Assembly: GCA_015231825.1 (NCBI GenBank) | Contig: JADGAV010000025.1 | Coordinates: forward strand, 1-64,000 | Direction: 5' to 3' | Source of the DNA: SAR324 cluster bacterium | GTDB taxonomy: Bacteria > SAR324 > NAC60-12 | Length of the DNA stretch: 64,000 bases | Shown here: piece by piece, positions 9,848 through 19,377 of the stretch | Layout of the letters: the number at the start of each line of letters is the position of its first letter | Numbering within the stretch: the stretch's first letter is position 1 | The notes under the pieces: model-generated | Told to the model about the DNA's origin: nothing | What the model saw: the letters and a program-made list of their open reading frames with translations, nothing else | The model's database searches: none | Made by a program: the position numbers and the translations under genes

Positions 9848-10672
9848 ATGTCGATTAAAAAATACAAACCGACCTCGCCCGGAAGACGGGGAATGAGTGG
9901 ATTTGGATTTGAGGAAATAACCACTTCAACACCAGAAAAATCACTTTTAGCACCACTTAAAAAATCAGGTGGCAGAAACAACAATGGTAGAATTACTGTA
10001 AGACATCACGGTGGCGGACATAAACGGCGTTATCGAATAGTCGACTTTAAAAGAAACAAATTCAATATTCCGGCGAAAGTGCTGAGCATTGAATATGACC
10101 CGAACAGAAGCGCTCGAATATCCTTGGTTCAATATACTGACGGTGAAAAAAGATACATTATTACACCAGAAGGGCTTACTGTTGGTGATACCGTTGTTAC
10201 CAGTGAACAGGCAGAAATCCGGGTAGGCAATACAATGCCGTTGAAAAACATTCCTGTTGGAACGACGCTCCATTGCGTCGAATTGAAACCACAAAAGGGA
10301 GCTCAGCTGGCAAGAAGTGCGGGTAGCTCAGTGCAGCTCATGGGAAAAGATGTAGAATACGTGCAGTTAAAGTTGCGGTCTGGTGAAATTCGCCTCGTAA
10401 GGTCGGAATGTTTAGCAACAATTGGGTCTGTCGGAAACTCAGAAAGTATGAATTTGAAACAAGGGAAAGCCGGGCGCCGTCGTTGGAAGGGAATTCGCCC
10501 GACCGTTCGAGGAGTCGTGATGAACCCGGTAGACCATCCGCATGGGGGAGGTGAGGGACGTACATCCGGTGGAAGACATCCGGTCAGTCCATGGGGAGTC
10601 CCGACAAAAGGTTATAGAACACGTAATAATAAAGCTACCGACAAATACATAGTAAGACGGCGTAAAGCATAA
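9848..10672 (+). CDS. rplB: 50S ribosomal protein L2
   Basis: 274 residues, the largest 50S protein of the cluster. It is needed for subunit association and peptidyl transferase activity. [12 protein letters not shown] (about 53-64) and the C-terminal [11 protein letters not shown] (about 227-237), which includes the functionally key histidine, are intact. It follows rplW by 19 bases with a GGGA ribosome binding site. Confidence 0.98.
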   Translation: MSIKKYKPTSPGRRGMSGFGFEEITTSTPEKSLLAPLKKSGGRNNNGRITVRHHGGGHKRRYRIVDFKRNKFNIPAKVLSIEYDPNRSARISLVQYTDGEKRYIITPEGLTVGDTVVTSEQAEIRVGNTMPLKNIPVGTTLHCVELKPQKGAQLARSAGSSVQLMGKDVEYVQLKLRSGEIRLVRSECLATIGSVGNSESMNLKQGKAGRRRWKGIRPTVRGVVMNPVDHPHGGGEGRTSGGRHPVSPWGVPTKGYRTRNNKATDKYIVRRRKA

Positions 10673-10686
10673 TTTCAGGAGAATTC

Positions 10687-10965
10687 ATGCCTCGATCTTT
10701 AAAAAAAGAACCATTTATCGATAAGCATTTAGAAAAAAAAGTTATTGTAGCACAAGAAAAACAAGATCGGAAATTAATCAAAACCTGGTCTCGCCGTTCT
10801 ATGATTAGCCCGGATTTTGTTGGGCTTAATATCGCGGTGCACAATGGCAACAAATTCATACCAATATTCATTACTGAAGAAATGGTTGGTTATAAATTAG
10901 GAGAATTTGCTCCTACACGCACCTACCGCGGGCATACCAGCAAGACAGATAAACGATCAAGATAA
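10687..10965 (+). CDS. rpsS: 30S ribosomal protein S19
   Basis: 92 residues, starting [13 protein letters not shown]19 binds the 30S head next to S13. The conserved [11 protein letters not shown]-type motif is present as [17 protein letters not shown] clear AGGAG site precedes the ATG. Confidence 0.97.
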   Translation: MPRSLKKEPFIDKHLEKKVIVAQEKQDRKLIKTWSRRSMISPDFVGLNIAVHNGNKFIPIFITEEMVGYKLGEFAPTRTYRGHTSKTDKRSR

Positions 10966-10979
10966 CAGAGAGACTATTT

Positions 10980-11312
10980 ATGGAATCCAGAGCGTTAGCG
11001 AAAAATGTGCGAATCACACCACGTAAGGTTCGTCTGGTCTTGGATCTTATTAGAGGAAAAGATGTTGTCCAAGCTTTTGCTTATCTTGATGCAACTCATC
11101 GGAAGGCGGTTCCTGTTGTAAGAACTCTGCTCAAGTCAGCAATTGCAAATGCAGACGATCTGCATCCTGATGTTGATGTAGACAATCTGATCATAAAAAG
11201 AGCCTATGCCGATGAAGGTCCAACTCTAAAGCGTTTTAGAGCAAGAGCCATGGGAAGGGGAGCCAGGATCAATAAGCGTTCAAGTCACATTACTTTGGTC
11301 GTTGGAGACTGA
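10980..11312 (+). CDS. rplV: 50S ribosomal protein L22
   Basis: 110 residues. L22 lines the peptide exit tunnel with a long beta hairpin. [17 protein letters not shown] near the N-terminus and the hairpin region [18 protein letters not shown] are conserved, without the deletions known in macrolide-resistant strains. It sits 14 bases after rpsS. Confidence 0.97.
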   Translation: MESRALAKNVRITPRKVRLVLDLIRGKDVVQAFAYLDATHRKAVPVVRTLLKSAIANADDLHPDVDVDNLIIKRAYADEGPTLKRFRARAMGRGARINKRSSHITLVVGD

Positions 11313-11350
11313 ATTGATTTTATCTGAAATTCTTTAAGACAGAGGTCATT

Positions 11351-12010
11351 GTGGGGCAAAAAGTTAACCCAATTGGGTTACGAATTGGCATTACCCGTAC
11401 CTGGAATTCAAAATGGTATGCCGAAAAAAATTATGCTGAACAGCTAAAGGAAGATATTGAAATTCAAAAGTTCATTAAAAAAGAACTCAAGCATGCGGCA
11501 ATTTCAAAAATTGAAATCGAACGCACCTCCAGGAAAACCAAAGTAAATATATTTTCCGCAAGACCAGGAATCATTATCGGACGGAAAGGGGACGAGGTTG
11601 AAAAACTGAAAAAATCGTTGGTGCAACTGACAAAAAGAGATGTTGTTGTCAACATCAAAGAAGTTAAGCGCCCCGAAATTGATGCCCAGTTGATTGCTGA
11701 AAATATTGCTATGCAGCTGGAACGCAGAGTGGCCTATCGTCGTGCGATTAAACGTGCAATGACATCAGCCATGAGGATGAACATAGAAGGCTGTAAAATT
11801 ATGGTTGCCGGTCGCTTAAACGGTGCCGAAATGGCTAGAAGTGAATGGGTTCGCGAAGGCAGAGTACGTTTGCACACATTAAGAGCTGATATTGACTATG
11901 GGTTTACAGAAGCATTGACGACTTACGGTTTAATTGGTGTGAAAGTTTGGGTTTGTCGTGGAGACAATTTTGAACGGCAAAGAAACCGACGTCCGCGAAA
12001 GGAAAGATAG
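11351..12010 (+). CDS. rpsC: 30S ribosomal protein S3
   Basis: 219 residues beginning [14 protein letters not shown] from a GTG codon with AGAGG upstream. S3 forms part of the mRNA entry tunnel. The KH-domain GxxG loop IIGRKGDEV (about 75-83) and the C-terminal domain with AEMARSEW are present. It is followed by rplP after only 2 bases. Confidence 0.98.
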   Translation: MGQKVNPIGLRIGITRTWNSKWYAEKNYAEQLKEDIEIQKFIKKELKHAAISKIEIERTSRKTKVNIFSARPGIIIGRKGDEVEKLKKSLVQLTKRDVVVNIKEVKRPEIDAQLIAENIAMQLERRVAYRRAIKRAMTSAMRMNIEGCKIMVAGRLNGAEMARSEWVREGRVRLHTLRADIDYGFTEALTTYGLIGVKVWVCRGDNFERQRNRRPRKER

Positions 12011-12012
12011 CC

Positions 12013-12426
12013 ATGTTAATGCCAAAAAAGACAAAGTTTAGAAAAAGAATGCGCGGGCGGACAAAAGGGTTTGCTCAATCTGGAAATGAAGTTGAATTCG
12101 GGTCAGTTGGTCTGCAAGCGACAAGCTGCGGTTACATTACCGCTCGGCAAATTGAAGCAGCACGACGAACTATTACCAGGAAACTTAGACGAGGAGGAAA
12201 AATTTGGATCAGAATTTTTCCGGACAAACCCATTACCAATCGGCCAGCTGAAACACGGATGGGAAAAGGAAAAGGGTCAGTCGAAGGATGGGTTTCAGTA
12301 ATAAAACCAGGAAGAATTTTATATGAGATTGACGGTGTAGATCAAGATATTGCTGTAGATGCATTACGGTCTGCAGGGTTCAAGCTTCCCGTCCATACAC
12401 AAATCGCAAAACGGGGACTGGTTTAA
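12013..12426 (+). CDS. rplP: 50S ribosomal protein L16
   Basis: 137 residues, starting [16 protein letters not shown] as is usual. L16 organises the A-site side of the peptidyl transferase centre. [18 protein letters not shown] is conserved. Its stop codon overlaps the rpmC start by one base (TAATG). Confidence 0.97.
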   Translation: MLMPKKTKFRKRMRGRTKGFAQSGNEVEFGSVGLQATSCGYITARQIEAARRTITRKLRRGGKIWIRIFPDKPITNRPAETRMGKGKGSVEGWVSVIKPGRILYEIDGVDQDIAVDALRSAGFKLPVHTQIAKRGLV

Positions 12427-12635
12427 TGAAAGTAAACGAATTACGAGCGTTGTCTTCTGAGGAACTTGAAAGCAAGGTTCTTGAAATGGAGGAAGAACAA
12501 TTGCGGCGTCGCTGCAATCAAGTTATTTCTCAATTGCCGAATGTGAGGCTTTTGCGTCAGGGAAGACGTGACATCGCTCAGGTCAAGACGATCATAAACG
12601 AAAAAAAACGTGAACAAAAAGAGGCAACTGCCTAA
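12426..12635 (+). CDS. rpmC: 50S ribosomal protein L29
   Basis: 69 residues, two helices. [18 protein letters not shown] and the RRDIAQVKTII C-terminal helix identify L29. The middle of the protein is more diverged than usual (LRRRCNQVISQLPNVRLLRQ instead of the common LRFQ..TGQLEN block). It is coupled to rplP by a one-base overlap. Confidence 0.92.
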   Translation: MKVNELRALSSEELESKVLEMEEEQLRRRCNQVISQLPNVRLLRQGRRDIAQVKTIINEKKREQKEATA

Positions 12636-12694
12636 TCCGTCAGGTGACTGGTTGTTCTTTCTAATTGCTCTAAAATAAATCAAAAAAAGATTTG

Positions 12695-12946
12695 ATGAAT
12701 CGAAAAAATAAAAAAGCACGAACAGGAATTGTTGTCAGTGACAAAATGGACAAGTCCATAGTTGTGAAGGTGGAACGAATAGTAAAACACCCATTGTATA
12801 AAAAAACGATCCGTCGCTCAAAAAAGTACATGGCGCATGATGAAAGTAACAAATGCAAAATTGGGGACACTGTTCAAATCATCGAATGCAAACCTCTCAG
12901 TAGTCGGAAAACCTGGCGACTCCTGGAAGTGGTAGCGACAGCATAA
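12695..12946 (+). CDS. rpsQ: 30S ribosomal protein S17
   Basis: 83 residues. S17 is an early 16S-binding OB-fold protein. [18 protein letters not shown] and [19 protein letters not shown] match the family. The ATG is preferred over the TTG three bases upstream. The ribosome binding site is weak (AAAAAAAGA), and the 59-base gap before it is the longest inside the supercluster. Confidence 0.96.
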   Translation: MNRKNKKARTGIVVSDKMDKSIVVKVERIVKHPLYKKTIRRSKKYMAHDESNKCKIGDTVQIIECKPLSSRKTWRLLEVVATA

Positions 12947-12981
12947 ATTCTATAAGTGAAGAAGGTGTTTAGGAGAAAATC

Positions 12982-13350
12982 ATGATCCAAATGCAAAGCA
13001 TGCTGGAGGTCGCAGACAATTCCGGTGCAAAACGCTTGATGTGTATTAAAGTTTTGGGTGGATCAAAACGGCGATATGCCAGTGTTGGCGATATTATTGT
13101 CGCCTCAGTTAAAGCGGCAATCCCCAATTCTCGTATTAAGTCCGGAGATATTGTCAAAGCAGTCATTGTACGAACGAGTAAAGAAATTCGCCGCAGTGAC
13201 GGGACATATATTAAATTTGATAAGAATGCTGCGGTTATCGTGGACGCAAAGCGGGAGCCGGTTGGTTCTCGTATTTTTGGCCCCGTTGCCCGCGAACTAA
13301 GAGCAGGAAAATTCATGAAGATTGTTTCCCTGGCTCCTGAAGTCCTTTAA
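12982..13350 (+). CDS. rplN: 50S ribosomal protein L14
   Basis: 122 residues beginning [17 protein letters not shown], the standard L14 start. L14 sits at the subunit interface. The conserved [13 protein letters not shown] motif near the C-terminus is intact, and AGGAGA precedes the ATG. Confidence 0.98.
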   Translation: MIQMQSMLEVADNSGAKRLMCIKVLGGSKRRYASVGDIIVASVKAAIPNSRIKSGDIVKAVIVRTSKEIRRSDGTYIKFDKNAAVIVDAKREPVGSRIFGPVARELRAGKFMKIVSLAPEVL

Positions 13351-13371
13351 AAGCATCAACAAAGAACGAGA

Positions 13372-13713
13372 ATGCGTGTATCAACTAAAAAAGTAAATCG
13401 AGGGATGATTCGAGTTGGAGATGAAGTTCAAGTCATTACCGGCAAAGATAAAGATCATCGTGGCAAGGTTTTGAAAATTGATTGGAATGTCCATCGTATA
13501 TTGGTGGAAGGTGCGAATAAAGTTCACCATCATAATAAACCAAACCAGCAAAATCAGCAGGGACAAATTTCAATTGCAGAAGCTCCCATCCATTACTCAA
13601 ATGTTTTATTGTTTTGCAAAGTATGCAGCAGAGGAGTGCGAGTTAGGGTTGATCTGACAACACCCAAAGCCAAAAAACGCATTTGTGTTAAATGTTCCAA
13701 TATTATTGAGTGA
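13372..13713 (+). CDS. rplX: 50S ribosomal protein L24, zinc-ribbon form
   Basis: 113 residues. L24 initiates 50S assembly and sits near the exit tunnel. The KOW motif [20 protein letters not shown] (about 17-36) is clear. The C-terminus has paired cysteines CKVC and CVKC, the zinc-binding (C+) variant of L24. The ribosome binding site is weak. Confidence 0.96.
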   Translation: MRVSTKKVNRGMIRVGDEVQVITGKDKDHRGKVLKIDWNVHRILVEGANKVHHHNKPNQQNQQGQISIAEAPIHYSNVLLFCKVCSRGVRVRVDLTTPKAKKRICVKCSNIIE

Positions 13714-13721
13714 GGTTTGGT

Positions 13722-14261
13722 GTGAGTCAACTATTAGAGACATATAAAGAAACATTAGCGCCCTCTTTAAAAACACAGTTTGGTTTCAACAACATCCATC
13801 AGATTCCAACAATCAAAAAAGTTGTTTTGAATATGGGGTTGGGGGAAGCAATCCAAAATCCTAAAGTGGTAGAAGCTGCCGTTGAGCAATTGAGCCAGAT
13901 TGCCGGTCAAAAAGCAGTTGTTACCCGGGCAAGAAAATCAATTGCAAGTTTTAAACTACGAGAAGGAATGTTGATCGGATGCAGAGTTTCTCTGCGGTCA
14001 ACTCGGATGTGGGAATTCCTTGAACGATTGATTACTGTTGCACTTCCTCGTGTTCGCGATTTTAGAGGACTGCCTCCAAAAGCTTTCGATGGTTCTGGGA
14101 ATTATACAATGGGTGTGAAAGAACAATTGATATTTCCCGAAATCAACTATGATAAAATAGACAATATTCGTGGGATGAATATTACGATTGTGACTTCAAC
14201 AAATTCTGATGAGGAAGCCAAAGCCTTACTGGAAGGACTGGGTTTTCCCTTCCGAAAATAA
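13722..14261 (+). CDS. rplE: 50S ribosomal protein L5
   Basis: 179 residues from a GTG codon. [11 protein letters not shown] fits the L5 N-terminus and the length equals the E. coli protein. An upstream GTG at 13710 is in frame but would overlap rplX, while TGAGG lies six bases before the chosen start. L5 binds 5S rRNA and P-site tRNA. The [10 protein letters not shown] and [16 protein letters not shown] motifs are conserved. Confidence 0.97.
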   Translation: MSQLLETYKETLAPSLKTQFGFNNIHQIPTIKKVVLNMGLGEAIQNPKVVEAAVEQLSQIAGQKAVVTRARKSIASFKLREGMLIGCRVSLRSTRMWEFLERLITVALPRVRDFRGLPPKAFDGSGNYTMGVKEQLIFPEINYDKIDNIRGMNITIVTSTNSDEEAKALLEGLGFPFRK

Positions 14262-14277
14262 TCAACAATAGACAGTT

Positions 14278-14463
14278 ATGGCAAAAAAATCACTGGTAGT
14301 AAAAGCATCAAAAAAAAATAAATTCAAAGTGCGAGAATACAACCGCTGTTCATTTTGTGGTCGCTCGCGCGCGTTTCTTAGAAAATTCGGAATGTGTCGT
14401 CTTTGTTTTCGTGAAAAGGCAGGGTTTGGATTGATTCCTGGAGTCACCAAATCGAGTTGGTAA
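14278..14463 (+). CDS. rpsN: 30S ribosomal protein S14 type Z (zinc-binding)
   Basis: 61 residues, the short form of S14. CSFC and CRLC (about 24-43) form a zinc ribbon, as in Gram-positives, thermophiles and many deltaproteobacteria, unlike the 101-residue zinc-free E. coli form. With the C+ L24 and L36 the cell appears to use zinc-containing paralogs in the core ribosome. Confidence 0.97.
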   Translation: MAKKSLVVKASKKNKFKVREYNRCSFCGRSRAFLRKFGMCRLCFREKAGFGLIPGVTKSSW

Positions 14464-14482
14464 ATTAATTAGGAGTATTATT

Positions 14483-14881
14483 ATGTTCATCCCAGATCCT
14501 ATTGCGGATTTGTGCACACGTATTCGAAACGCAAAAATGAGGAACTATCCACAAGTTTCAATTCCACATTCCAAAATCAAGGAACGTATTGTCGAAGTGC
14601 TCGAAAAAGAAGGATTCATCGAAAGTTGGAAGATTGAAAAAATAGAGCCACAGGATAAAATTGTTGTTTCTTTGAAATACAGTGAGGCAGGTACCAGCGT
14701 GATTAGAATGATCAAGCGAATTAGTAAACCGGGATGTCGAGTCCATGTTGGAATTTCAGATATCAAACCTGTTTTAGGAGGACAGGGGATTGCGGTTGTA
14801 ACTACTTCGAAGGGTGTACTGTCGGACCGTGAATGCCGTGAACAAAATACAGGCGGTGAAGTTCTTTGCCACGTTTGGTAA
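14483..14881 (+). CDS. rpsH: 30S ribosomal protein S8
   Basis: 132 residues starting MFIPDPIADLCTRIRNA. S8 binds helix 21 of 16S rRNA and in E. coli represses the spc operon. The C-terminal STSKGVLSDRECREQNTGGE signature (here TTSKGVLSDREC) is intact. AGGAG precedes the ATG. Confidence 0.98.
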   Translation: MFIPDPIADLCTRIRNAKMRNYPQVSIPHSKIKERIVEVLEKEGFIESWKIEKIEPQDKIVVSLKYSEAGTSVIRMIKRISKPGCRVHVGISDIKPVLGGQGIAVVTTSKGVLSDRECREQNTGGEVLCHVW

Positions 14882-14909
14882 GTTTTTAAAAAATCATCAG
14901 GAGCAGGGA

Positions 14910-15452
14910 ATGTCGAGAATAGGCAAACGTCCCATCGTGTTAACAGAAAATGTTAATATTTCATACAAGAATAGGGAGCTTGAAGTTAAGGGGCCTAAAG
15001 GAACATTGAAATTTGTTGTTCCAGACTTAGTTGATTTGGATATTCAAGAAAAGAATATCAATGTCCAAGCAGACTATGAAAACGATAAGAAGGCGAAAGC
15101 GCTCATGGGTACAACCCAAGCTCTCATATCAAACATGGTAACGGGGGTTAGTCAGGGATTTCAAAAGCAACTAAATTTGGTAGGAGTAGGATATCGGGCT
15201 GCAGTTACGGGAAACAAACTTGAATTGAATTTAGGATTTTCACATCCCATCCATTTCGAATTACCGGAAGGAGTGCAGGCGAAAGTAGAGGCAAACACTA
15301 AAATCCTGTTGGAAAGTTGTGATAAACAACTGATCGGACAGGTTGCCGCAAATATTCGAGTTTTTCGGCCACCTGAACCCTATAAAGGAAAAGGGATCTT
15401 ATTTGAAGGCGAACAGATTCGTAGAAAAGCGGGAAAATCTGCTAAAGTCTAA
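14910..15452 (+). CDS. rplF: 50S ribosomal protein L6
   Basis: 180 residues starting MSRIGKRPI with AGGAGCAGGG upstream. A longer open frame begins 96 bases earlier but is inside rpsH and lacks a site. L6 has two repeated domains and binds the sarcin-ricin loop region used by translation factors. The C-terminal PPEPYKGKGI motif is present. Confidence 0.97.
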   Translation: MSRIGKRPIVLTENVNISYKNRELEVKGPKGTLKFVVPDLVDLDIQEKNINVQADYENDKKAKALMGTTQALISNMVTGVSQGFQKQLNLVGVGYRAAVTGNKLELNLGFSHPIHFELPEGVQAKVEANTKILLESCDKQLIGQVAANIRVFRPPEPYKGKGILFEGEQIRRKAGKSAKV

Positions 15453-15482
15453 CGTTTTTAGCAAGAGGTTTTAAGGAAAAAA

Positions 15483-15854
15483 ATGAAGAAAACATCAAAG
15501 CGACTAACAGCTCGAAAACAACGCCAAAGCAGGGTTAGACGGAAAATTTCAGGAACGAAAATGTGCCCCCGTCTAGCTGTATTCCGTTCAGCCAATCACA
15601 TTTATGCCCAAGCGATCGACGATGAGGCATGTGCTACAATTGCAGCCGCGGGCACAACTGAGAAAGAAATTCGGGAGGCTATAAAAGGACATACTGGAAA
15701 TAAGAAAGCTGCGGGTGTAGTCGGAAAAGTAATTGCAGAGCGTTTGTTAAAACAGTCTGTTTCCTCCGTTGTATTTGACCGGGGGGGATTTTTATACCAT
15801 GGTCGTATACAGGCATTGGCTGATGCGGCTCGAGAATCAGGACTAAAATTTTAA
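15483..15854 (+). CDS. rplR: 50S ribosomal protein L18
   Basis: 123 residues. L18 binds 5S rRNA in the central protuberance. The basic N-terminus ([19 protein letters not shown]), [14 protein letters not shown] and the C-terminal [22 protein letters not shown] match the family. Confidence 0.97.
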   Translation: MKKTSKRLTARKQRQSRVRRKISGTKMCPRLAVFRSANHIYAQAIDDEACATIAAAGTTEKEIREAIKGHTGNKKAAGVVGKVIAERLLKQSVSSVVFDRGGFLYHGRIQALADAARESGLKF

Positions 15855-15894
15855 ATAGTTCTAGGACTATCAATTTCAGGAATGAGGTGTTCTA

Positions 15895-16401
15895 TTGGCT
15901 GAAAAAGTGACAGAAAAGAATGAGTTGATTGAAAAAGTAATTCGCGTAAACCGGGTTGCTAAGGTAGTAAAAGGCGGAAGAAGATTCAGCTTTAGTGCAT
16001 TGGTTGTTGTGGGTGATGGAAAAGGCAAAGTCGGTTACGGAATGGGTAAAGCCGGGGAAGTCACCGAAGCTATCCGCAAAGGTATCAGTCGGGCCACTAA
16101 AGCGATGGAACCTGTTTCTTTTACTGGAACAACGATTCCCCACAACGTGATTGGTCATTCCGGAGCAGGAAAGGTATACATGAGACCGGCCAAAAAAGGG
16201 CATGGGGTAATTGCAGCAGGGCCTGTTCGCTCGATTTTGGAGGCCACTGGAATTCATGATATTAGTGTAAAATGCCTAGGATCACGAAATCCGCACAACT
16301 TGGTCCGGGCAACCTTTGATGCACTTATCCAGTTGCAGACTTTTGAAAAAATTGCGGAACGACGTGGTAAAACAACAGAATATTTAAATGCATCAAATTA
16401 A
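15895..16401 (+). CDS. rpsE: 30S ribosomal protein S5
   Basis: 168 residues. The start is a TTG codon with GAGGTG six bases upstream. No ATG or GTG lies at the N-terminus, so TTG use is well supported. S5 shapes the decoding region and mRNA entry. The double-stranded RNA-binding motif [24 protein letters not shown] and the C-terminal [16 protein letters not shown] are conserved. Confidence 0.97.
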   Translation: MAEKVTEKNELIEKVIRVNRVAKVVKGGRRFSFSALVVVGDGKGKVGYGMGKAGEVTEAIRKGISRATKAMEPVSFTGTTIPHNVIGHSGAGKVYMRPAKKGHGVIAAGPVRSILEATGIHDISVKCLGSRNPHNLVRATFDALIQLQTFEKIAERRGKTTEYLNASN

Positions 16402-16410
16402 GAACAAATC

Positions 16411-16593
16411 ATGTCACAAAAAATCAAAGTAAAACAAATTCGAAGTGCAATTGAACAGTCAAAAAAACAAAAGGCTACTTTAAAAGGTTTGGGTTTGGGA
16501 CGAATTGATCAGGAACGTGTTTTGGAAAACACTGCCTGCATTCGCGGCATGATCCGCAAAGTTCAGCATTTAGTTGCAATTCAAGAAGTCTGA
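16411..16593 (+). CDS. rpmD: 50S ribosomal protein L30
   Basis: 60 residues. KIKVKQIRSAIEQSKKQKATLKGLGL followed by VLENTACIRGMIRKVQHLV matches the short bacterial L30. It starts 9 bases after rpsE. Confidence 0.95.
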   Translation: MSQKIKVKQIRSAIEQSKKQKATLKGLGLGRIDQERVLENTACIRGMIRKVQHLVAIQEV

Positions 16594-16622
16594 TAAACAG
16601 TTTTAAATTGAGAATTTAGACG

Positions 16623-17075
16623 ATGGAACTTCATAATTTACAAAAGCCAGAAGGATCAACAAGCCCGAGAAAAAGAGTGGGTCGAGGTCCCAGTAGCGGT
16701 TGGGGCAAAACATGCGGTCGGGGAGAGGGGGGTTATAAATCCCGTTCAGGGTCGAGAAAAAGGCGCGGATTTGAAGGCGGACAAATGCCGTTGCATCGAA
16801 GATTGCCAAAGTTTGGTTTTACCAATATTTTCAAAACAGAATATACCATCATAAACTTGGACAAGCTCAATAAGATTGAAGAAACAGATCTTTCCGAAAC
16901 GCTTACGAAAGAGATTTTAAAATCAAAGAAAATTATCAGTGACATAAAGCTTCCGGTGAAATTGCTTGGAAATGGTGAGCTTTCAAAAGCCGTAAAGATT
17001 GAGGTTGATAAAGCAAGTCAGTCTGCTATCGAAAAAGTTAAAGCAGCAGGCGGTGAAGTGATCTTGCTAAATTAG
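16623..17075 (+). CDS. rplO: 50S ribosomal protein L15
   Basis: 150 residues. L15 is a late 50S assembly protein. The glycine/arginine-rich N-terminal stretch (RVGRGPSSGWGKTCGRGEGG) and GGQMPLHRRLPKFGF are family hallmarks. It ends 8 bases before secY, the usual order. Confidence 0.97.
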   Translation: MELHNLQKPEGSTSPRKRVGRGPSSGWGKTCGRGEGGYKSRSGSRKRRGFEGGQMPLHRRLPKFGFTNIFKTEYTIINLDKLNKIEETDLSETLTKEILKSKKIISDIKLPVKLLGNGELSKAVKIEVDKASQSAIEKVKAAGGEVILLN

Positions 17076-17083
17076 GTAAAACT

Positions 17084-18415
17084 ATGTGGGCAACCATCCA
17101 AAATATTTTTAGAATAGAAGAATTAAGAGAACGGATCATTTTTACCGTTTTGATGTTAATCGTGTTTCGGTTGGGTGCGCATATTCCTACTCCAGGCATT
17201 GATGGCGAAGCACTCAGCAAATTTTTTGCAGCTCAAACCGGTTCAATTCTGGGCTTCTTTGATATGTTTACCGGTGGTGCGTTAGGGCGTTTGACGATCT
17301 TTGCATTGGGAGTGATGCCATATATTAGTGCTTCCATTATCATACAGCTTTTGACAGTTGTTTTTCCTTATTTGGAGCGACTTTCAAAAGAAGGTGAAGC
17401 AGGGCGCAAAAAGATCACAACGTACACACGATACGGAACCATTGCATTGAGTATAATCCAATCTTTTGGGATTGCTGTCGGAATCCAGAGCATGGTTGCG
17501 CCGGATGGGTCTCCAGTCGTTATTTCAACGATGAACGTATGGGCTTTTCGTGCCCTGACCGTACTCACTTTAACTGCAGGAACGACATTCTTAATGTGGA
17601 TGGGAGAGCAGATCAACGAACGAGGCATTGGAAATGGCATCTCGTTGTTGATTTTTGCAGGAATCGTGGTCGATATGCCGGGAGCCGCAATTAATTCAAT
17701 TCAATTGCTCCAAAGTGGCCAATTGTCTGAATTGGTAGTTGTCTTTGTAATTGTGTTGATGATTGGGGTTTTGTTTTGTGTCATCTTTATGGAAACTGCT
17801 TACCGCAGAATTCCTGTACAATATGCAAAACAGGTACAAGGCAATAAGATGTATGGAGGGCAAGCTTCCAATTTACCGTTGAAAATAAATTCTGCAGGAG
17901 TAATTCCACCCATATTTGCTTCTTCAATCCTGGCCTTCCCGGCAACCATAACAGGATTTATTGCAGTACCCTGGGTTCAGGCAATTGGGAGTCAATTGAT
18001 ACCAGGACGCTTTCTGTATTCTGTGTTGTCTGCAATCATGATATTTTTCTTTTGCTTTTTTTACACGGCCATTCAATTTAATCCGGTGAAAATTGCGGAC
18101 GAGATGAAGCGTTATGGAGGATATATTCCTGGGATACGTCCAGGAAAAAAGACAGCGGAATACATCAATGCAGTCCTGACTCGCTTAACCTTTGGTGGTG
18201 GGCTGTATCTCACTGCAATTGTTATATTGCCAAGTATCCTGTTTCTGCAGATGGGAATTCCATTTAGCTTTGGGGGAACAGCCCTGTTGATTGTCGTCGG
18301 AGTTGCACTAGACACAGTCAACCAGGTTGAAAACTTTTTGCTTAATCGGAATTATGATGGGTTTATGAAGAAAAGCAAAAGACGACAGGTAAGTACGAGA
18401 AGATTGAGAATTTGA
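17084..18415 (+). CDS. secY: Preprotein translocase subunit SecY
   Basis: 443 residues with ten predicted membrane helices. SecY is the channel of the SecYEG translocon in the inner membrane. The N-terminal RLGAHIPTPGID, MPYISASIIIQLL plug-adjacent region, INERGIGNGISL and the cytosolic loop IRPGKKTAEYI are conserved. It ends the spc-type part of the cluster. adk, map and infA, which often follow, are absent. Confidence 0.98.
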   Translation: MWATIQNIFRIEELRERIIFTVLMLIVFRLGAHIPTPGIDGEALSKFFAAQTGSILGFFDMFTGGALGRLTIFALGVMPYISASIIIQLLTVVFPYLERLSKEGEAGRKKITTYTRYGTIALSIIQSFGIAVGIQSMVAPDGSPVVISTMNVWAFRALTVLTLTAGTTFLMWMGEQINERGIGNGISLLIFAGIVVDMPGAAINSIQLLQSGQLSELVVVFVIVLMIGVLFCVIFMETAYRRIPVQYAKQVQGNKMYGGQASNLPLKINSAGVIPPIFASSILAFPATITGFIAVPWVQAIGSQLIPGRFLYSVLSAIMIFFFCFFYTAIQFNPVKIADEMKRYGGYIPGIRPGKKTAEYINAVLTRLTFGGGLYLTAIVILPSILFLQMGIPFSFGGTALLIVVGVALDTVNQVENFLLNRNYDGFMKKSKRRQVSTRRLRI

Positions 18416-18453
18416 CTCGACGTGATTTTAAGTTCTAAGGCTACGAGTAATAT

Positions 18454-18567
18454 ATGAAAGTTCGTTCATCAGTTAAAAAAATGTGTGATAAGTGCAAAGT
18501 GATTAGACGTCACGGAGTATTACGAGTGATTTGTGAAAATCCAAAACATAAGCAACGTCAAGGGTAA
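18454..18567 (+). CDS. rpmJ: 50S ribosomal protein L36
   Basis: 37 residues beginning [14 protein letters not shown]. The C-x2-C...C...H zinc ribbon (Cys11, Cys14, Cys27, His32) marks the zinc-binding form. The gene is very short but is in its canonical place between secY and rpsM. The ribosome binding site is poor. Confidence 0.95.
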   Translation: MKVRSSVKKMCDKCKVIRRHGVLRVICENPKHKQRQG

Positions 18568-18584
18568 CATAATAGGAGTATAAC

Positions 18585-18953
18585 GTGGCAAGAATTGCAG
18601 GCGTGGATTTGCCCAACAATAAACGTGTTGAGATTGCATTGACATATATCTTCGGAGTTGGCCGGCCTACTTCCAACACAATTTTGGAAAAGGCAGGAAT
18701 CGACAAAAATACGAAGGTTCATGGATTATCAGATGAAGAAATCAATAAAATACGAATATTAATAGAAAATGAGCATCAGGTAGAAGGAGATCTTCGTCGG
18801 GAAGTGAATTTGAACATTAAACGTTTAATGGACTTGGGAAATTACAGAGGTTTGCGGCATCGTCGAGGACTTCCGGCACGAGGACAACGTACTAAAACGA
18901 ATGCTCGTACGCGTAAAGGTCCGAGAAGGATAGTAGGTAAACGGAAAAAGTAA
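18585..18953 (+). CDS. rpsM: 30S ribosomal protein S13
   Basis: 122 residues from GTG, with AGGAG upstream. S13 forms bridges to the 50S subunit and contacts P-site t[17 protein letters not shown] and [25 protein letters not shown] (in two blocks) are typical. Confidence 0.97.
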   Translation: MARIAGVDLPNNKRVEIALTYIFGVGRPTSNTILEKAGIDKNTKVHGLSDEEINKIRILIENEHQVEGDLRREVNLNIKRLMDLGNYRGLRHRRGLPARGQRTKTNARTRKGPRRIVGKRKK

Positions 18954-18977
18954 AATTTCTCATCCTAGAGAAGGTAT

Positions 18978-19364
18978 ATGGCAAAGAAAAAAGCAGTAAA
19001 AAAGAAGGAAAAAAAGATTGTTGAGAGAGGTATTGTTCATATTCAGGCTTCCTTTAACAATACCATTGTTAGCGTTACCGATGTGCAAGGAAATGTGATT
19101 GCCTGGTCCAGTACCGGATTGCACAACTTTAAAGGCTCTCGAAAGAATACCCCTTTTGCCGCAAAAGTTACTGCCGAAGATGCGACTCGTAAAGCTAAAG
19201 ATTTCGGAATGAAAGAAGTAGAAGTATACATCAAGGGCCCAGGTGCAGGACGTGAATCTGCTTTACGAGCAATTGCCTCTGAAGGCATAAACGTGACAAG
19301 CATTCGGGATGTGACACCCATCCCTCATAACGGATGTCGTCCCCCCAAACAACGTAGAATCTAA
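18978..19364 (+). CDS. rpsK: 30S ribosomal protein S11
   Basis: 128 residues. S11 lies on the 30S platform near the Shine-Dalgarno helix. The lysine-rich N-terminus is followed by [18 protein letters not shown] and the C-terminal [18 protein letters not shown]. In many bacteria rpsD follows. Here rpoA starts 13 bases later. Confidence 0.98.
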   Translation: MAKKKAVKKKEKKIVERGIVHIQASFNNTIVSVTDVQGNVIAWSSTGLHNFKGSRKNTPFAAKVTAEDATRKAKDFGMKEVEVYIKGPGAGRESALRAIASEGINVTSIRDVTPIPHNGCRPPKQRRI

Positions 19365-19377
19365 GTGTGGGAGTTAT

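Noticed and set aside
14814-14909. N-terminal extension of L6
   Set aside because: It lies inside rpsH, has no ribosome binding site and is absent from L6; the ATG at 14910 has AGGAGCAGGG.
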